Of a DNA stretch of 42,621 nucleotides, positions 32,694 to 40,868 are shown piece by piece. The translations under genes and the position numbers were made by a program. Positions within the stretch are counted from its first letter, which is position 1. Each line of letters begins with the position of its first letter. The stretch lies in the NCBI GenBank assembly GCA_902777835.1, contig CACYVC010000020.1, positions 1 through 42,621 of the forward strand, given 5' to 3'. The DNA comes from an uncultured Bacteroidales bacterium. Lineage in GTDB: Bacteria > Bacteroidota > Bacteroidia > Bacteroidales > Muribaculaceae. The notes below the pieces were generated by a model. That model saw only the letters and a program-made list of their open reading frames with translations. It did not search any database and had not been told where the DNA came from.

Positions 32694-32711
32694 TTTTCAA
32701 CCACTTTTTTT

Positions 32712-35700
32712 CTAATCGCCTAATAATATGTTATAAATCGCAGTTATATCGGCAGCAGTGACCTCCCCATCGCCAGTGATATCGGCGTTAAAACTGTAGG
32801 TGTTGCTGGTGCCTAACAGCACGTTGTAGATCTCGGTGATATCAGCAGCTGTGACCACTCCGTCGAGGTTTACATCACCAACGGGGAAGGTCACGATGCC
32901 ATTCGCGTTGTAGAAGGCACCATTTTCAAAAGTGAGGTTGGCGGTTTGTGGGTTACCGTGATTGCTGAAGATGATGCCAGTGGGGATGTCGTCGCCCACA
33001 GTGCCTCCGTCCCACTCCCAGATATCGAGACCGTTGTATAGTTTGCTTCCCACAAGGTTGCAGGCTTGTCCTGGCCAAGTGCCGCCTGTGTAGTTCTGGT
33101 TGCCCAGCTGAGCATTCCATGCCCAGCAATAAATGGTGCTAGTCCAAGTGGCTGGCGCGAAGAAGAACGCGTGCAGTTTTTGTGCATGACTTGAGCGTAT
33201 CCTGTAGGTGCGTGTGATGGTATTCTTTACCTCACCATTGTGCAGCACACCAGCGCGCAGAGTAGTGGTGTGGTTGAAAGTGAGTGTCACGCAGCCAGTA
33301 GCTCTAGGGCTAGAGGCGGTGGGCGCTGTGCCATCGGTGGTATAGACGATGGTGGCGTTGGCGAACGAAGAAGTTACTGTCACCGTCACTTGGTCGATAT
33401 ACTCACCGCTTTCCTTATCCACGCTCAGTGTTGCTACACTGGGATCTACGGGCTCCTGTTCGGTGATGGTGCGGTTATACACACCATCGATATAGTAGCC
33501 GTGGTTGACAAAGGTCAAGTTAGAGGTCTGGTTGCTGCCGCTTTGGCTGAAGATGAGCCCTGTGGGCATATTATTGGCGGGGTATTCTCCGTCATAGGTC
33601 CACTTGAAGATGAGTCGTGTGCCGTCTTCGGTCTTGCCCATGAGTTTGGCGTTCTGGCCTGGCCAGCTGCCACCAGTGAAATTGGTGCTGTTGTTCCACA
33701 CCCACAGAGTAATGAGGGTGTTGGATGTCGATGTCTCATAAAATACGCTAAGCTCGTCATCTCTAATGGTGGGGGTATATACTTCCAGGTCGTCGATGTC
33801 AATACCGCCACCACTGCTGCTGCCCCCGCTCACGTACACGGTGTTAGGGTCGCCCTCTTCCTCGGTGCCGTCGTAATCGAGCAGGGTAGGGGTCACCTTA
33901 TTGGTTGTGTAAAGGAATGGTCCGTCCTCACCTATCTTTCCAGGACCGTTGAGCACATAAATGCGCATATTGCCTTTGCCGCTGAACGAAGGTGTGGTGA
34001 GGGTGCCGTTGGTCACGGTGATGGTGGTGCCGGTGATGACGTCGGTGTAGGTGCCGTTGAGGACGCCAGTGAAAGTTGCACTGGTATTGAGGGCAATGAG
34101 TGCATAGCTGTCGATGTCGCCATTGGTATAGCGGCGCCTGAAGGCATAGCCACCGCTCGACGAGCATCCACTCTTGGTGTATTGTCCTTTGCGCAAAGCG
34201 GGCACAGCTGCGCGTATCTTGTTAAGGCGCTGCATGTGCTTCACCAGTGGATGGCTCAGTGTCGCTGCTACGTTGCCGTTAGCATTGGTATATTCTCCAA
34301 AGTCGGTTGTGGTGACGTCTCCCTTGAGATATCCGCCATAGTAAGCACGCCCGCTGTTCTTAAGGGAAATGTTGGTGCCCTCATCTATGCGCATGCCCTT
34401 GCGAAACTCAATCTCTCCACCCTGGAAGAGGCAAGGTATACCGCGCATGGTGAACAACAACGATAGATTCTCAGCCCACTGGTCGGTACCGCCGTTGAAA
34501 CGGTTGAAGCTGTCAGGACCATAATCGTGGCTCTCCACATAATTGACGTTGAAAGTGGCATCGTTATAGAGGTTGTCTTTGTCAAGTACACCCCACACGC
34601 GTCCAGCGCTCTGGAAGTTCCAGTGCACGGTAAAGTCAATTACATTGAGCCCACTGGCATTGCTGTAGTCGGGAGTGTGGTAGTTGTTGCCATCGAGCAT
34701 GGCATTGTTGCTCCTGGGTTGTGCGCTCTCACTCAGGTTGGCGTTGTGCTCAGCGAGGCACAATTTTTGGTTGTCGAGGGTGGCGGGGTCGGTGCTCTCA
34801 AACACCGTGACGCTATTCCAGTAATTAGGGTCGTTGTTCCACTGGCCGAGCAGCGATGCGTCGCTTTGCCAGGTGTAGAAGTAAGGCGAGAGTGAAGGCT
34901 GGCCACGATAGGTGACATCATTGAAACGCGCGCACACTTCGGCAAACATGTAGAATGGGCATTCGTTTAAACGCTTGCTCTTGTACTGCTCGCCAAGTGC
35001 TTTGAACGCTGGCACAAAGGCGGCGTTGAACGCTAGTCGCGAGATGTGGCCGCCAGTGTCGATGCGGAAGCCGTCAACCCCCATCTTTATGAACTCGCCA
35101 TAGCAATCGATAAGGTAGTTGTAGGTTTGAGGGTTCTCGGTGTTGAGGTCCACGCAGTCGCCGGCAATCTGCGCCCACCAGCGGTTAGGCTCGTCCCAGT
35201 TAAAATTGCCGTAGTGGTGCCATAGATTGTGGTTGTCGTGGTTAACACCATCGGTGTTTTTCATTTTGGTGAGTCGGTCGTTGTACTGTGCGCTGCCGCC
35301 CATGTTGCTGTAGTTGTCTTGAAGAAGTCCGCCCTGTGAGATGGTGTAAGGAACCATACACTGGCTCATGTCGCTCTGTGGCACGCTATAGTCGCGGTTG
35401 AAGAGTTTGCACAAGTTCTCCTCTCCAAAGTTGCCAGTGTGGTTAATAACGATGTCGAGTATCACTTTCATGCCGCGAGCGTGAGCAGCGTCTATGAGGT
35501 CCTGGAACTTCACATCTTCGCTTTCGAGACGGCGGTCCACATTACTCATGTCTAAAGCGTGATAGCCATGATAGTCATATCCAGAGGCATTTTGCACTAC
35601 TGGAGTAATCCAAATGGCTGTGAAACCCAGTGCCTTGATATAGTCGAGCTTCTCAATGAGACCTTTAAAGTCGCCGCGCCACTCTGGATCTTGATTGGCG

Positions 35701-35906
35701 ACGTTTCCTGCGTGATTGCCGTCCCAACAATAGGTGTTGTTGCTGGCGTCACCGTCGTAGAAGCGCGTCGTCATTGCAAAGTATATTGTCTCGTCACGAA
35801 AGTCGGTGCGCCCACCCACAAAGGTCGTGGATGCCCAACTCGCAATAAAAACAATGGCAAACAATGCCAATGTCAACAATCTTATATTAAAGCTCTGTAT
35901 ATTCAT
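32712..35906 (-). CDS. Secreted GH13 alpha-amylase with CBM26-like modules and dockerin
   Basis: 1064 residues. Signal peptide about 1-26. The GH13 barrel covers about 34-660 with all four regions: 'DIVINH' (151-156), 'GFRIDTGGH' (nucleophile Asp283), 'MFAEVC' (acid/base Glu323) and 'VESHD' (His460, Asp461). Then come CBM26-like module 1 (about 712-805, 'LWVWNNSTNFTGGSWPG'), a chitobiase-C-type domain (about 822-903, 'TIVYTTDGTAPTASSP'), CBM26-like module 2 (about 907-1003, 'YCWAWNAQLGNQNYTGGTWPG') and a dockerin-like domain (1009-1064). It should hydrolyse starch outside the cell. A -7 box and a LacI-type operator candidate lie upstream. GH13-CBM26-dockerin is the layout known from the Ruminococcus bromii amylosome. 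Confidence 0.93.
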   Translation of the reverse strand: MNIQSFNIRLLTLALFAIVFIASWASTTFVGGRTDFRDETIYFAMTTRFYDGDASNNTYCWDGNHAGNVANQDPEWRGDFKGLIEKLDYIKALGFTAIWITPVVQNASGYDYHGYHALDMSNVDRRLESEDVKFQDLIDAAHARGMKVILDIVINHTGNFGEENLCKLFNRDYSVPQSDMSQCMVPYTISQGGLLQDNYSNMGGSAQYNDRLTKMKNTDGVNHDNHNLWHHYGNFNWDEPNRWWAQIAGDCVDLNTENPQTYNYLIDCYGEFIKMGVDGFRIDTGGHISRLAFNAAFVPAFKALGEQYKSKRLNECPFYMFAEVCARFNDVTYRGQPSLSPYFYTWQSDASLLGQWNNDPNYWNSVTVFESTDPATLDNQKLCLAEHNANLSESAQPRSNNAMLDGNNYHTPDYSNASGLNVIDFTVHWNFQSAGRVWGVLDKDNLYNDATFNVNYVESHDYGPDSFNRFNGGTDQWAENLSLLFTMRGIPCLFQGGEIEFRKGMRIDEGTNISLKNSGRAYYGGYLKGDVTTTDFGEYTNANGNVAATLSHPLVKHMQRLNKIRAAVPALRKGQYTKSGCSSSGGYAFRRRYTNGDIDSYALIALNTSATFTGVLNGTYTDVITGTTITVTNGTLTTPSFSGKGNMRIYVLNGPGKIGEDGPFLYTTNKVTPTLLDYDGTEEEGDPNTVYVSGGSSSGGGIDIDDLEVYTPTIRDDELSVFYETSTSNTLITLWVWNNSTNFTGGSWPGQNAKLMGKTEDGTRLIFKWTYDGEYPANNMPTGLIFSQSGSNQTSNLTFVNHGYYIDGVYNRTITEQEPVDPSVATLSVDKESGEYIDQVTVTVTSSFANATIVYTTDGTAPTASSPRATGCVTLTFNHTTTLRAGVLHNGEVKNTITRTYRIRSSHAQKLHAFFFAPATWTSTIYCWAWNAQLGNQNYTGGTWPGQACNLVGSKLYNGLDIWEWDGGTVGDDIPTGIIFSNHGNPQTANLTFENGAFYNANGIVTFPVGDVNLDGVVTAADITEIYNVLLGTSNTYSFNADITGDGEVTAADITAIYNILLGD

Positions 35907-36198
35907 GCTGTATGGTTTTTTTGTGCAAGCAAAGTTAAAAAAATATAGAAAGATAATTAAATGAATGAGACTGTGATGAAAAGAATAATCCGTGCAAACG
36001 TTTACAATTTAGTAGCATTTGACATCTTGTTTGATTATCATTATTCTTTAAAAAATGGCGTAAAAAAGTGGCTGGTTGTCTAAAAAAAGAATTATTATGC
36101 CATATTTTTTTGGTTAATAATGATTTTTATTCTATCTTTGCAAAAAAAGAAAGAAGAATAATTTTAAACTCAAAAAAACCCTTAAAACAGAACAAACG
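35907..36198. promoter_or_regulatory. Divergent control region between the amylase gene and argR
   Basis: Minus strand: TAACTTTG (35937-35930) just before the amylase start. Plus strand: TTTG (36109-36112) and TATCTTTG (36133-36140), 20 bases apart, for argR. Between them are the palindrome TGCAAACGTTTACA (35993-36006), which fits the TGnAAnCGnTnnCA form of LacI-family operators, and a 9-bp inverted repeat AAGAATAAT (35981-35989) with ATTATTCTT (36040-36048). Confidence 0.7.
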
Positions 36199-36693
36199 AT
36201 GAAGAATAAAAAAGAACGCTTACAGTTGATAGTTAATCTCATCAAGAAGAACTGTATTGGAAGCCAAAACGAATTAGCCGAAATGCTAGAGAAGAATGGG
36301 TGCAAGGTGACTCAGGCAACCTTGTCGCGCGACTTGAAGTCGATGAAAATCACCAAAGTGGCAACAAATGATGGCGGATACATGTATATCATCCCCGATA
36401 ACAACGACCTGCAAGACCATCTGCTGATGAGCGGTCGCAACAGCCTCACGGTGCAGCAGCAAGTGGGGTTTATTTCGATAGCCCTTTCAGGCCACATGGC
36501 TGTGATAAAGACTCGCAATGGCTATGCAGCGGGTCTTGCCTACGACATCGACATGAGTCGCTCAGATGAGGTTCTTGGCACTATAGCAGGCGCCGACACC
36601 GTGTTTGCCATCATGCGTGAAGACATCTCTCATGAAGATGCTCTGAGGTTCTTCTCAAGGTTTGTGCCTCTCGATAAGATGCAAATTAAATAA
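36199..36693 (+). CDS. argR: Arginine repressor ArgR
   Basis: 164 residues. The N-terminal winged helix (about 1-70) has 'RLQLIVNLIKKNCIGSQNEL' and the recognition segment 'ATLSRDLKSMKI'. The C-terminal arginine-binding, hexamer-forming domain has 'MAVIKTRNGYAAGLAYDID' and 'VLGTIAGADTVFAIMRE', the latter carrying the Gly-Ala-Asp-Thr of the ligand site. It represses arginine biosynthesis genes when arginine is bound. In Bacteroides it commonly precedes argG, argC and argD; here only an ArgC-like protein without catalytic residues follows. Confidence 0.95.
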   Translation: MKNKKERLQLIVNLIKKNCIGSQNELAEMLEKNGCKVTQATLSRDLKSMKITKVATNDGGYMYIIPDNNDLQDHLLMSGRNSLTVQQQVGFISIALSGHMAVIKTRNGYAAGLAYDIDMSRSDEVLGTIAGADTVFAIMREDISHEDALRFFSRFVPLDKMQIK

Positions 36694-36717
36694 CATAAAT
36701 ATCAATCATTAAATACT

Positions 36718-37620
36718 ATGATAGACATAGGAATTACAGGTGGTGAGACTAAAATTGCCGGTGAACTGGTCAGGTTGCTGATCAATCACCCTGATGCAAG
36801 TGTTAAATGGGTGAGTAGTCATTCTGAGCATGGCAAACTGGCGAGAGTACACAAAGGTCTGATAGGTGAGTGTGACTTGGATTTCAGCGAACCTGTTATC
36901 GACGATGTGGAGTTGATATTCAACTGCGACCCATTCGATAGCCCTCTTTGCGACGATGCTATAGCTAAGAACGACAAACTCAGGGTTATTGAGTTGTCGC
37001 GCGGCTATGGATTTGTCGAGGGAGGTAGCATGTATGGCCTGTGCGAGATAAACCGCAAGTTTATGGTGCACGACTGCTACGGTTATGTGCTTATACCCTC
37101 GGCCGAGGCAATGGCAGTGCTGCTGGCTATAGTGCCGCTGGCCAACAAACACATGCTCAAAGGTGATATCAATGTGACAGTTAATTTCAACAACTGCTTT
37201 AACAATGATATAAATGTAAATTCTATAAAACAGGAAATTTTGACTGTGGCAAAGGCATTAGACAGTGACTTTGCGGGAGCAGTAAACATAAAACAAGAAA
37301 GTGGTGCAACAACACGCGGACTTGTGGCTCATGTAGAAGTTTCGGCTCAAGCCGATATCGACAGTATAAAAGACCTATACAACGAATACTACGATGACCA
37401 TAATTTCACATTTGTTGTAAACCAGCAGGTGGAAGATGCCGATGTGACAAACACCAACAAATGCCTTCTCAACCTTGCCGTTGAAGACGATAAGCTGCAT
37501 ATAACATCGGTTATTGACGCTCTGCTAAAAGGCTCGGCTGGCAATGCTGTGCATGTAATGAATCTGCTGTTTGGGTTACACGAGAAAGCAGGACTCGCCC
37601 TCAAGGCACAAGTTTTTTAA
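36718..37620 (+). CDS. ArgC-derived protein lacking catalytic residues
   Basis: 300 residues, homologous end to end to Bacteroidales N-acetyl-gamma-glutamyl-phosphate reductase: 'GELVRLLINHPDASV', 'YGLCEINR', 'RGLVAHVEV', 'NTNKCLLNL' and 'VIDALLKGSAGNAVHVMNLL'. The nucleophile motif NPGC is replaced by IPSA (126-129, Cys to Ala). The segment with S-G-(S/T)-GAG and the catalytic His (H-x-H-x-PEI) is gone, leaving 'NFNNCFNNDINVNSIKQEI', so the protein is about 20-45 residues short. The dinucleotide loop GGAGYTAGEL-type is changed to GGETKIAGEL. The frame is intact and it sits 24 bases after argR, so it is probably kept for a non-catalytic, perhaps regulatory role (inference). Confidence 0.85.
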   Translation: MIDIGITGGETKIAGELVRLLINHPDASVKWVSSHSEHGKLARVHKGLIGECDLDFSEPVIDDVELIFNCDPFDSPLCDDAIAKNDKLRVIELSRGYGFVEGGSMYGLCEINRKFMVHDCYGYVLIPSAEAMAVLLAIVPLANKHMLKGDINVTVNFNNCFNNDINVNSIKQEILTVAKALDSDFAGAVNIKQESGATTRGLVAHVEVSAQADIDSIKDLYNEYYDDHNFTFVVNQQVEDADVTNTNKCLLNLAVEDDKLHITSVIDALLKGSAGNAVHVMNLLFGLHEKAGLALKAQVF

Positions 37621-37642
37621 ATTATAGGTAATAGGGGAGAAT

Positions 37643-37707
37643 TGAGAGGTGAGAGACGTTTACTCTCACATTCCCATCAACTATGAACAATTTAACTATC
37701 AACCATA
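37643..37707. repeat. Heptad array with hairpin before ssb
   Basis: TGAGAGG and TGAGAGA (37643-37656) are purine heptads; GTGAGAG (37649-37655) and CTCTCAC (37663-37669) pair as a hairpin; AACTATG, AACAATT, AACTATC and AACCATA follow (37679-37707, one base slip). The ssb ATG is at 37712. Confidence 0.75.
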
Positions 37708-37711
37708 AAAT

Positions 37712-38191
37712 ATGTCAGTAAACAAAGTTATTCTATTAGGAAATGTGGGACGCGATCCAGATGTTCGTTATCCGTCGCAAGGACAGACTGTTGCCTCGTT
37801 CCCCTTGGCCACTAGCGAGAGAGGTTATACCACGTCGTCGGGGAATCAAGTTCCTGAGCGCACCGAGTGGCATAACATCGTGATGTGGGGACGCAATGCC
37901 GAAGTTGCAGAGAAATACATTCGCAAAGGCACTAGATTGTTTATTGAAGGCCGCCTGCGCACCCGCAACTGGGAGGACAAGAACAAGATTAAGCGTTATG
38001 TGACCGAGATATACGTCGATTCGTTTGAGATGCTTGGTGGGGGGCAGAAAGGTGGAGAAACCACTCCTGTTAATAACCAGGCAGCGACTCAGCAACCCGT
38101 GCAACCTGTTCAAGCAGCGCAGCCTGTTCAACCCGTACAGCCCGTTGAGCAGAACAATACCACCGCCGAGGGCGACGTGCTTCCTTTTTAA
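37712..38191 (+). CDS. ssb: Single-stranded DNA-binding protein
   Basis: 159 residues. The OB-fold covers 1-108: 'NKVILLGNVGRDPDVRYP', 'VASFPLATSER', 'ERTEWHNIVMWGRNAEVAEKYI', 'FIEGRLRTRNWEDK'. A Gln/Pro/Val-rich linker built on 'QPVQPVQ' repeats (about 125-148) leads to the acidic tip ending VLPF, a variant of the usual DDIPF that docks replication and repair enzymes. It binds and protects single-stranded DNA as a tetramer. A heptad array lies directly upstream. Confidence 0.95.
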   Translation: MSVNKVILLGNVGRDPDVRYPSQGQTVASFPLATSERGYTTSSGNQVPERTEWHNIVMWGRNAEVAEKYIRKGTRLFIEGRLRTRNWEDKNKIKRYVTEIYVDSFEMLGGGQKGGETTPVNNQAATQQPVQPVQAAQPVQPVQPVEQNNTTAEGDVLPF

Positions 38192-38430
38192 TAGGGACTA
38201 AACTACTCTGCACACTTTGTTGTTCCCTAAAAATACATAAGAACGTTAGTTCTCATAAGAATAAAAATGGCTTTGTTCTTATGTCCACCAAAGTGATGTG
38301 GTTATGTATTTGTCAAAAAATAGGGCCTAATGTGTGATTTTTGGGCACTATTTTTGAAAAAAATGGCAATTTCGTGCAAAAATATTTGCCAGTTTAAAAA
38401 AAAGCAGTACCTTTGCATCGCTTTTACGGA
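38192..38430. other. Intergenic region with nested inverted repeats and the tRNA promoter
   Basis: ACATAAGAAC (38235-38244) pairs with GTTCTTATGT (38275-38284); inside, AGAAC-GTTA-GTTCT (38240-38253) and CATAAGAA/TTCTTATG (38254-38261 with 38276-38283) form alternatives that exclude the long pairing. The promoter for the tRNA follows at 38385-38415. No gene seen. Confidence 0.6.
38385..38415 (+). promoter_or_regulatory. Promoter of tRNA-Lys
   Basis: TTTG (38385-38388) and TACCTTTG (38408-38415) are 19 bases apart, 16 bases before the tRNA. Confidence 0.8.
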
Positions 38431-38503
38431 GATTCGCTAGCTCAGTTGGTAGAGCACAGCACTTTTAATGCTGGGGTCTTGGGTTCGAGCCCCAAGCGGA
38501 TCA
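38431..38503 (+). tRNA. tRNA-Lys, anticodon UUU
   Basis: 73 bases. Acceptor arms GATTCGC and GCGGATC pair with one G-T; the D-arm has GCTCAGTTGG; the anticodon stem CAGCA/TGCTG holds the loop CTTTTAA, giving anticodon UUU; the T-arm has GGTTCGAGC. The 3' CCA is not fully encoded (ACC follows). A mobile island begins directly after the tRNA, so its 3' end is a likely integration site. Confidence 0.96.
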
Positions 38504-38509
38504 CCTTCC

Positions 38510-38556
38510 AAATCAGTCAATCGGCTAATAATTAGCTTGTTGGCTGATTTTAGTTT
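38510..38556 (+). terminator. Terminator after tRNA-Lys
   Basis: AAATCAG (38510-38516) pairs with CTGATTT (38544-38550), with inner pairs CAA/TTG and GCTAA/TTAGC, followed by a T-rich run. Confidence 0.75.
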
Positions 38557-39258
38557 TGGGCAATCCCCATATAAATCCCCATATCGTGGTAGATTTAGGC
38601 GCTTCTCATACATCATGTCAGCACAAGGCCAAATATATTAACATTCTTTAATCATATTAAATAGTGCCATAATCTGTCTTGGATGGTTTCTCTACACATT
38701 ATATATATTATATATATATTGAGTTCCTTTTTCAATCATAATTCAATGATGGTGAATTAAAGATATATGCGAGACTTATGTCTACACGAGAAATAAGAAT
38801 GCATGAGTGGTGCATTATAAACTATAGTCATATTAGTTTTATGTTTTATTTATCAGCACATTACATCAAAACTGTGATGAAATATGTACTATTTTAATTA
38901 CGCAAACCTGTTAAATTATATTAAATACGCAACGACTTACCCATATCAAAAATCCGAAGTGTTCCAAAGTTTCCAAAATGTTCCAAAATGATAAAAAATG
39001 GTATTTTACAGATTGATAGAAAATGAAACTTTGATTACAATAATGATATCAGATTATTATTAGTTTTACTAACTCATTATAAAACAAGATATTATTCTGC
39101 ATCATTTTTGTCTTTTATTTTTCGGACCTAATTATATAACTTTGCAAAGTCCGAATGATGATGGACTGACAAGGACAATTGTCGAGAGCCTGATTCTGAA
39201 GGACACAAGTTAACGAGGGTTGTCCCCCTCTTTTAATCAACCTTAAATCTATTAAATT
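38557..39258. other. Non-coding left end of the island, tandem repeats and leader of the HTH gene
   Basis: No gene seen in about 700 bases. Contents: an 11-bp direct repeat AATCCCCATAT (38562-38572 and 38574-38584); AT-only tracts near 38700-38720; three TTCCAAA units spaced 9-10 bases (38962-38990); inverted arms TTCGGAC (39121-39127) and GTCCGAA (39149-39155) around a -7 box TAACTTTG (39137-39144); then a roughly 100-base leader with GAGGG/CCCTC (39215-39230) and an alternative GGACA/TGTCC pairing before the HTH start. Confidence 0.65.
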
Positions 39259-39567
39259 ATGTCTTATAATTTAAATCTTAGCGATTTCATTGGCAGTAAT
39301 GTTAGCATTCAAGTGAAAATTGAAGACCTTAAAGAATTCGCAAACATGCTTATGCTTGGTGCCAAGAGCATCGCTCGTGAGGAAGCCGAGGCAGCAGCCA
39401 GGGCTGACCAGCTATTAACTATCGATGAGGCAACAAAGTTGTTGTCAGTATCAAAGATGACCCTTCACCGCTGGGACCACAACGGTATCCTCAAGAAGGT
39501 GGAGATCGGTGGCAAGCGTCGTTATCGCAAGAGCGACATCGAGCGTCTAGCGGGGTGTAAACTATAA
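39259..39567 (+). CDS. Excisionase-like helix-turn-helix protein
   Basis: 102 residues. The N-terminal half is a helical extension with an acidic, Ala-rich stretch ('ARAEAAARAD'-like, residues about 40-54). The C-terminal half is an HTH_17/MerR-type excisionase fold: 'LLTIDEATKLLSVSKMTLHRWDHNGIL' with 'GGKRRYRKSDIERL' (about 55-98). In Bacteroidales mobile elements such proteins bind the attachment region to favour excision or regulate element genes. It is followed after 8 bases by the DUF3987 gene and preceded by an operator-like inverted repeat. Confidence 0.88.
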   Translation: MSYNLNLSDFIGSNVSIQVKIEDLKEFANMLMLGAKSIAREEAEAAARADQLLTIDEATKLLSVSKMTLHRWDHNGILKKVEIGGKRRYRKSDIERLAGCKL

Positions 39568-39575
39568 TCTATTCC

Positions 39576-40868
39576 ATGAAAAACACTCCATTTGACCCCA
39601 GCTCAGGCAGAGTCCGTCTGAATCAGGAGGCAAAATTGCCAACAGACGGACTGCCTGAACCGGTGCAACTGTACATCAAAGAGATTGTACGTGTGTACCA
39701 TTGCCCTATTGAGTTTGCTATTGTCGCTGTTTTCAGTGTCATATCTTCGGCTGTAGGAAAACGTGTCTTGATTACAGACGGCAAATACACCAACCCTCTC
39801 ATGCTTTGGTTTGTCAATGTCGCAATAAGTGGCTCAAACAAAACTCAGCCTGTGAAGGAGGTGCTTCGTCCTCTGCGAGAGATAAACAAAGAGAACTATC
39901 AGATTTATGAGAGGGAATATAACGAATGGAAATCCAACAAAGAAAGAGATGAGATAAATCAACCAAGATTCAATCAACTTCTAGTTGGTGACTGCACTGA
40001 GGAAGCCCGCTTAAAAATCCTGCAATTCAGTTCTCATGGCATTCTAGGATATTATCCAGAAGTGAAGGGATTCTTCGACGATTCTGAACGCTACAACAAG
40101 GGAGGATTTGTCGATAAACTGCTAAGGATGTTTGACGGTGATGATGTGTATCTCAACCGAAAGGGAGAAGAGCGCCCCGTTATCCTCAACAAGGTGTTCA
40201 TGAACATTCTCGGTGACATCCAACCTGGACTTCTAAAAGCCACTTTTGGAAGTCCGCAGTTCATGGAGAACGGATTAAACCAACGTTTTCTCTTCACAAT
40301 GCCCAAGATCTTCGAGTTTCCTGAGAGAGAGGTTCAATCAATGAAGCTCGAACTCGTTCAGGCTTGGATTGACGCAGTGAAATTTCTCTACAGATTGGAT
40401 TTCACTGACTGGGGAATCATATCGCTATCTCTTGGAGCAGACGCACTCTACACTGAATACTTCAACAATATTCAGCGTAAAAAGGCAGAAATTAAAGAGA
40501 CAACAGGTGATGGTTATATATTGTCGGTATACAGCAAACTGCAGATACAGGCTCAACGCCTTGCCGGAATAGTACACATGATGGGGTTGATAAATCACCC
40601 TGCATATTTCAACTACCGTTTTGTGGCTGAAGCAGAGATGGAATATACAATCCGATGCATGGACTACTTCGAGCAGACTGCAATTGAGGTATATTGTGAA
40701 ATATGTGGAGGGTGTCCTGCAGGTTCAAAGCAAAACCTAACACAAGCTCAGATAATCCGCGATTTCAACAAGACAATTCCGATTGTCAATCTGACTAAGT
40801 TTGCTGAAGGAATTGGCAAGAACAAAGGATATGTCTCAAAAATCCTCAAACCTGCCAAGAATGATTGA
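39576..40868 (+). CDS. DUF3987-family protein of mobile elements
   Basis: 430 residues. DUF3987 proteins are found on Bacteroidales mobile elements near primases and have a helicase/ATPase-like core. The core begins with 'DGLPEPVQLYIKEIVRVYHC' and 'AIVAVFSVISSAVGK', followed by 'NVAISGSNKTQPVKEV', a weak Walker A form (SGSNKT), and 'GILGYYPEVKGFFDD' near a Walker B-like position; 'QRFLFTMPK' is another family motif. The C-terminal 'VNLTKFAEGIGKNKGYVSKIL' looks like a winged or HTH end. The missing canonical lysine context leaves ATPase activity open. It probably helps element replication. Confidence 0.85.
   Translation: MKNTPFDPSSGRVRLNQEAKLPTDGLPEPVQLYIKEIVRVYHCPIEFAIVAVFSVISSAVGKRVLITDGKYTNPLMLWFVNVAISGSNKTQPVKEVLRPLREINKENYQIYEREYNEWKSNKERDEINQPRFNQLLVGDCTEEARLKILQFSSHGILGYYPEVKGFFDDSERYNKGGFVDKLLRMFDGDDVYLNRKGEERPVILNKVFMNILGDIQPGLLKATFGSPQFMENGLNQRFLFTMPKIFEFPEREVQSMKLELVQAWIDAVKFLYRLDFTDWGIISLSLGADALYTEYFNNIQRKKAEIKETTGDGYILSVYSKLQIQAQRLAGIVHMMGLINHPAYFNYRFVAEAEMEYTIRCMDYFEQTAIEVYCEICGGCPAGSKQNLTQAQIIRDFNKTIPIVNLTKFAEGIGKNKGYVSKILKPAKND

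Noticed and set aside
33240-34466. Long open frame of about 408 codons on the plus strand, opposite the amylase gene.
   Set aside because: It is antisense to clear GH13 coding sequence with conserved catalytic motifs, has no recognisable domain, and long antisense frames are common opposite codon-biased genes.
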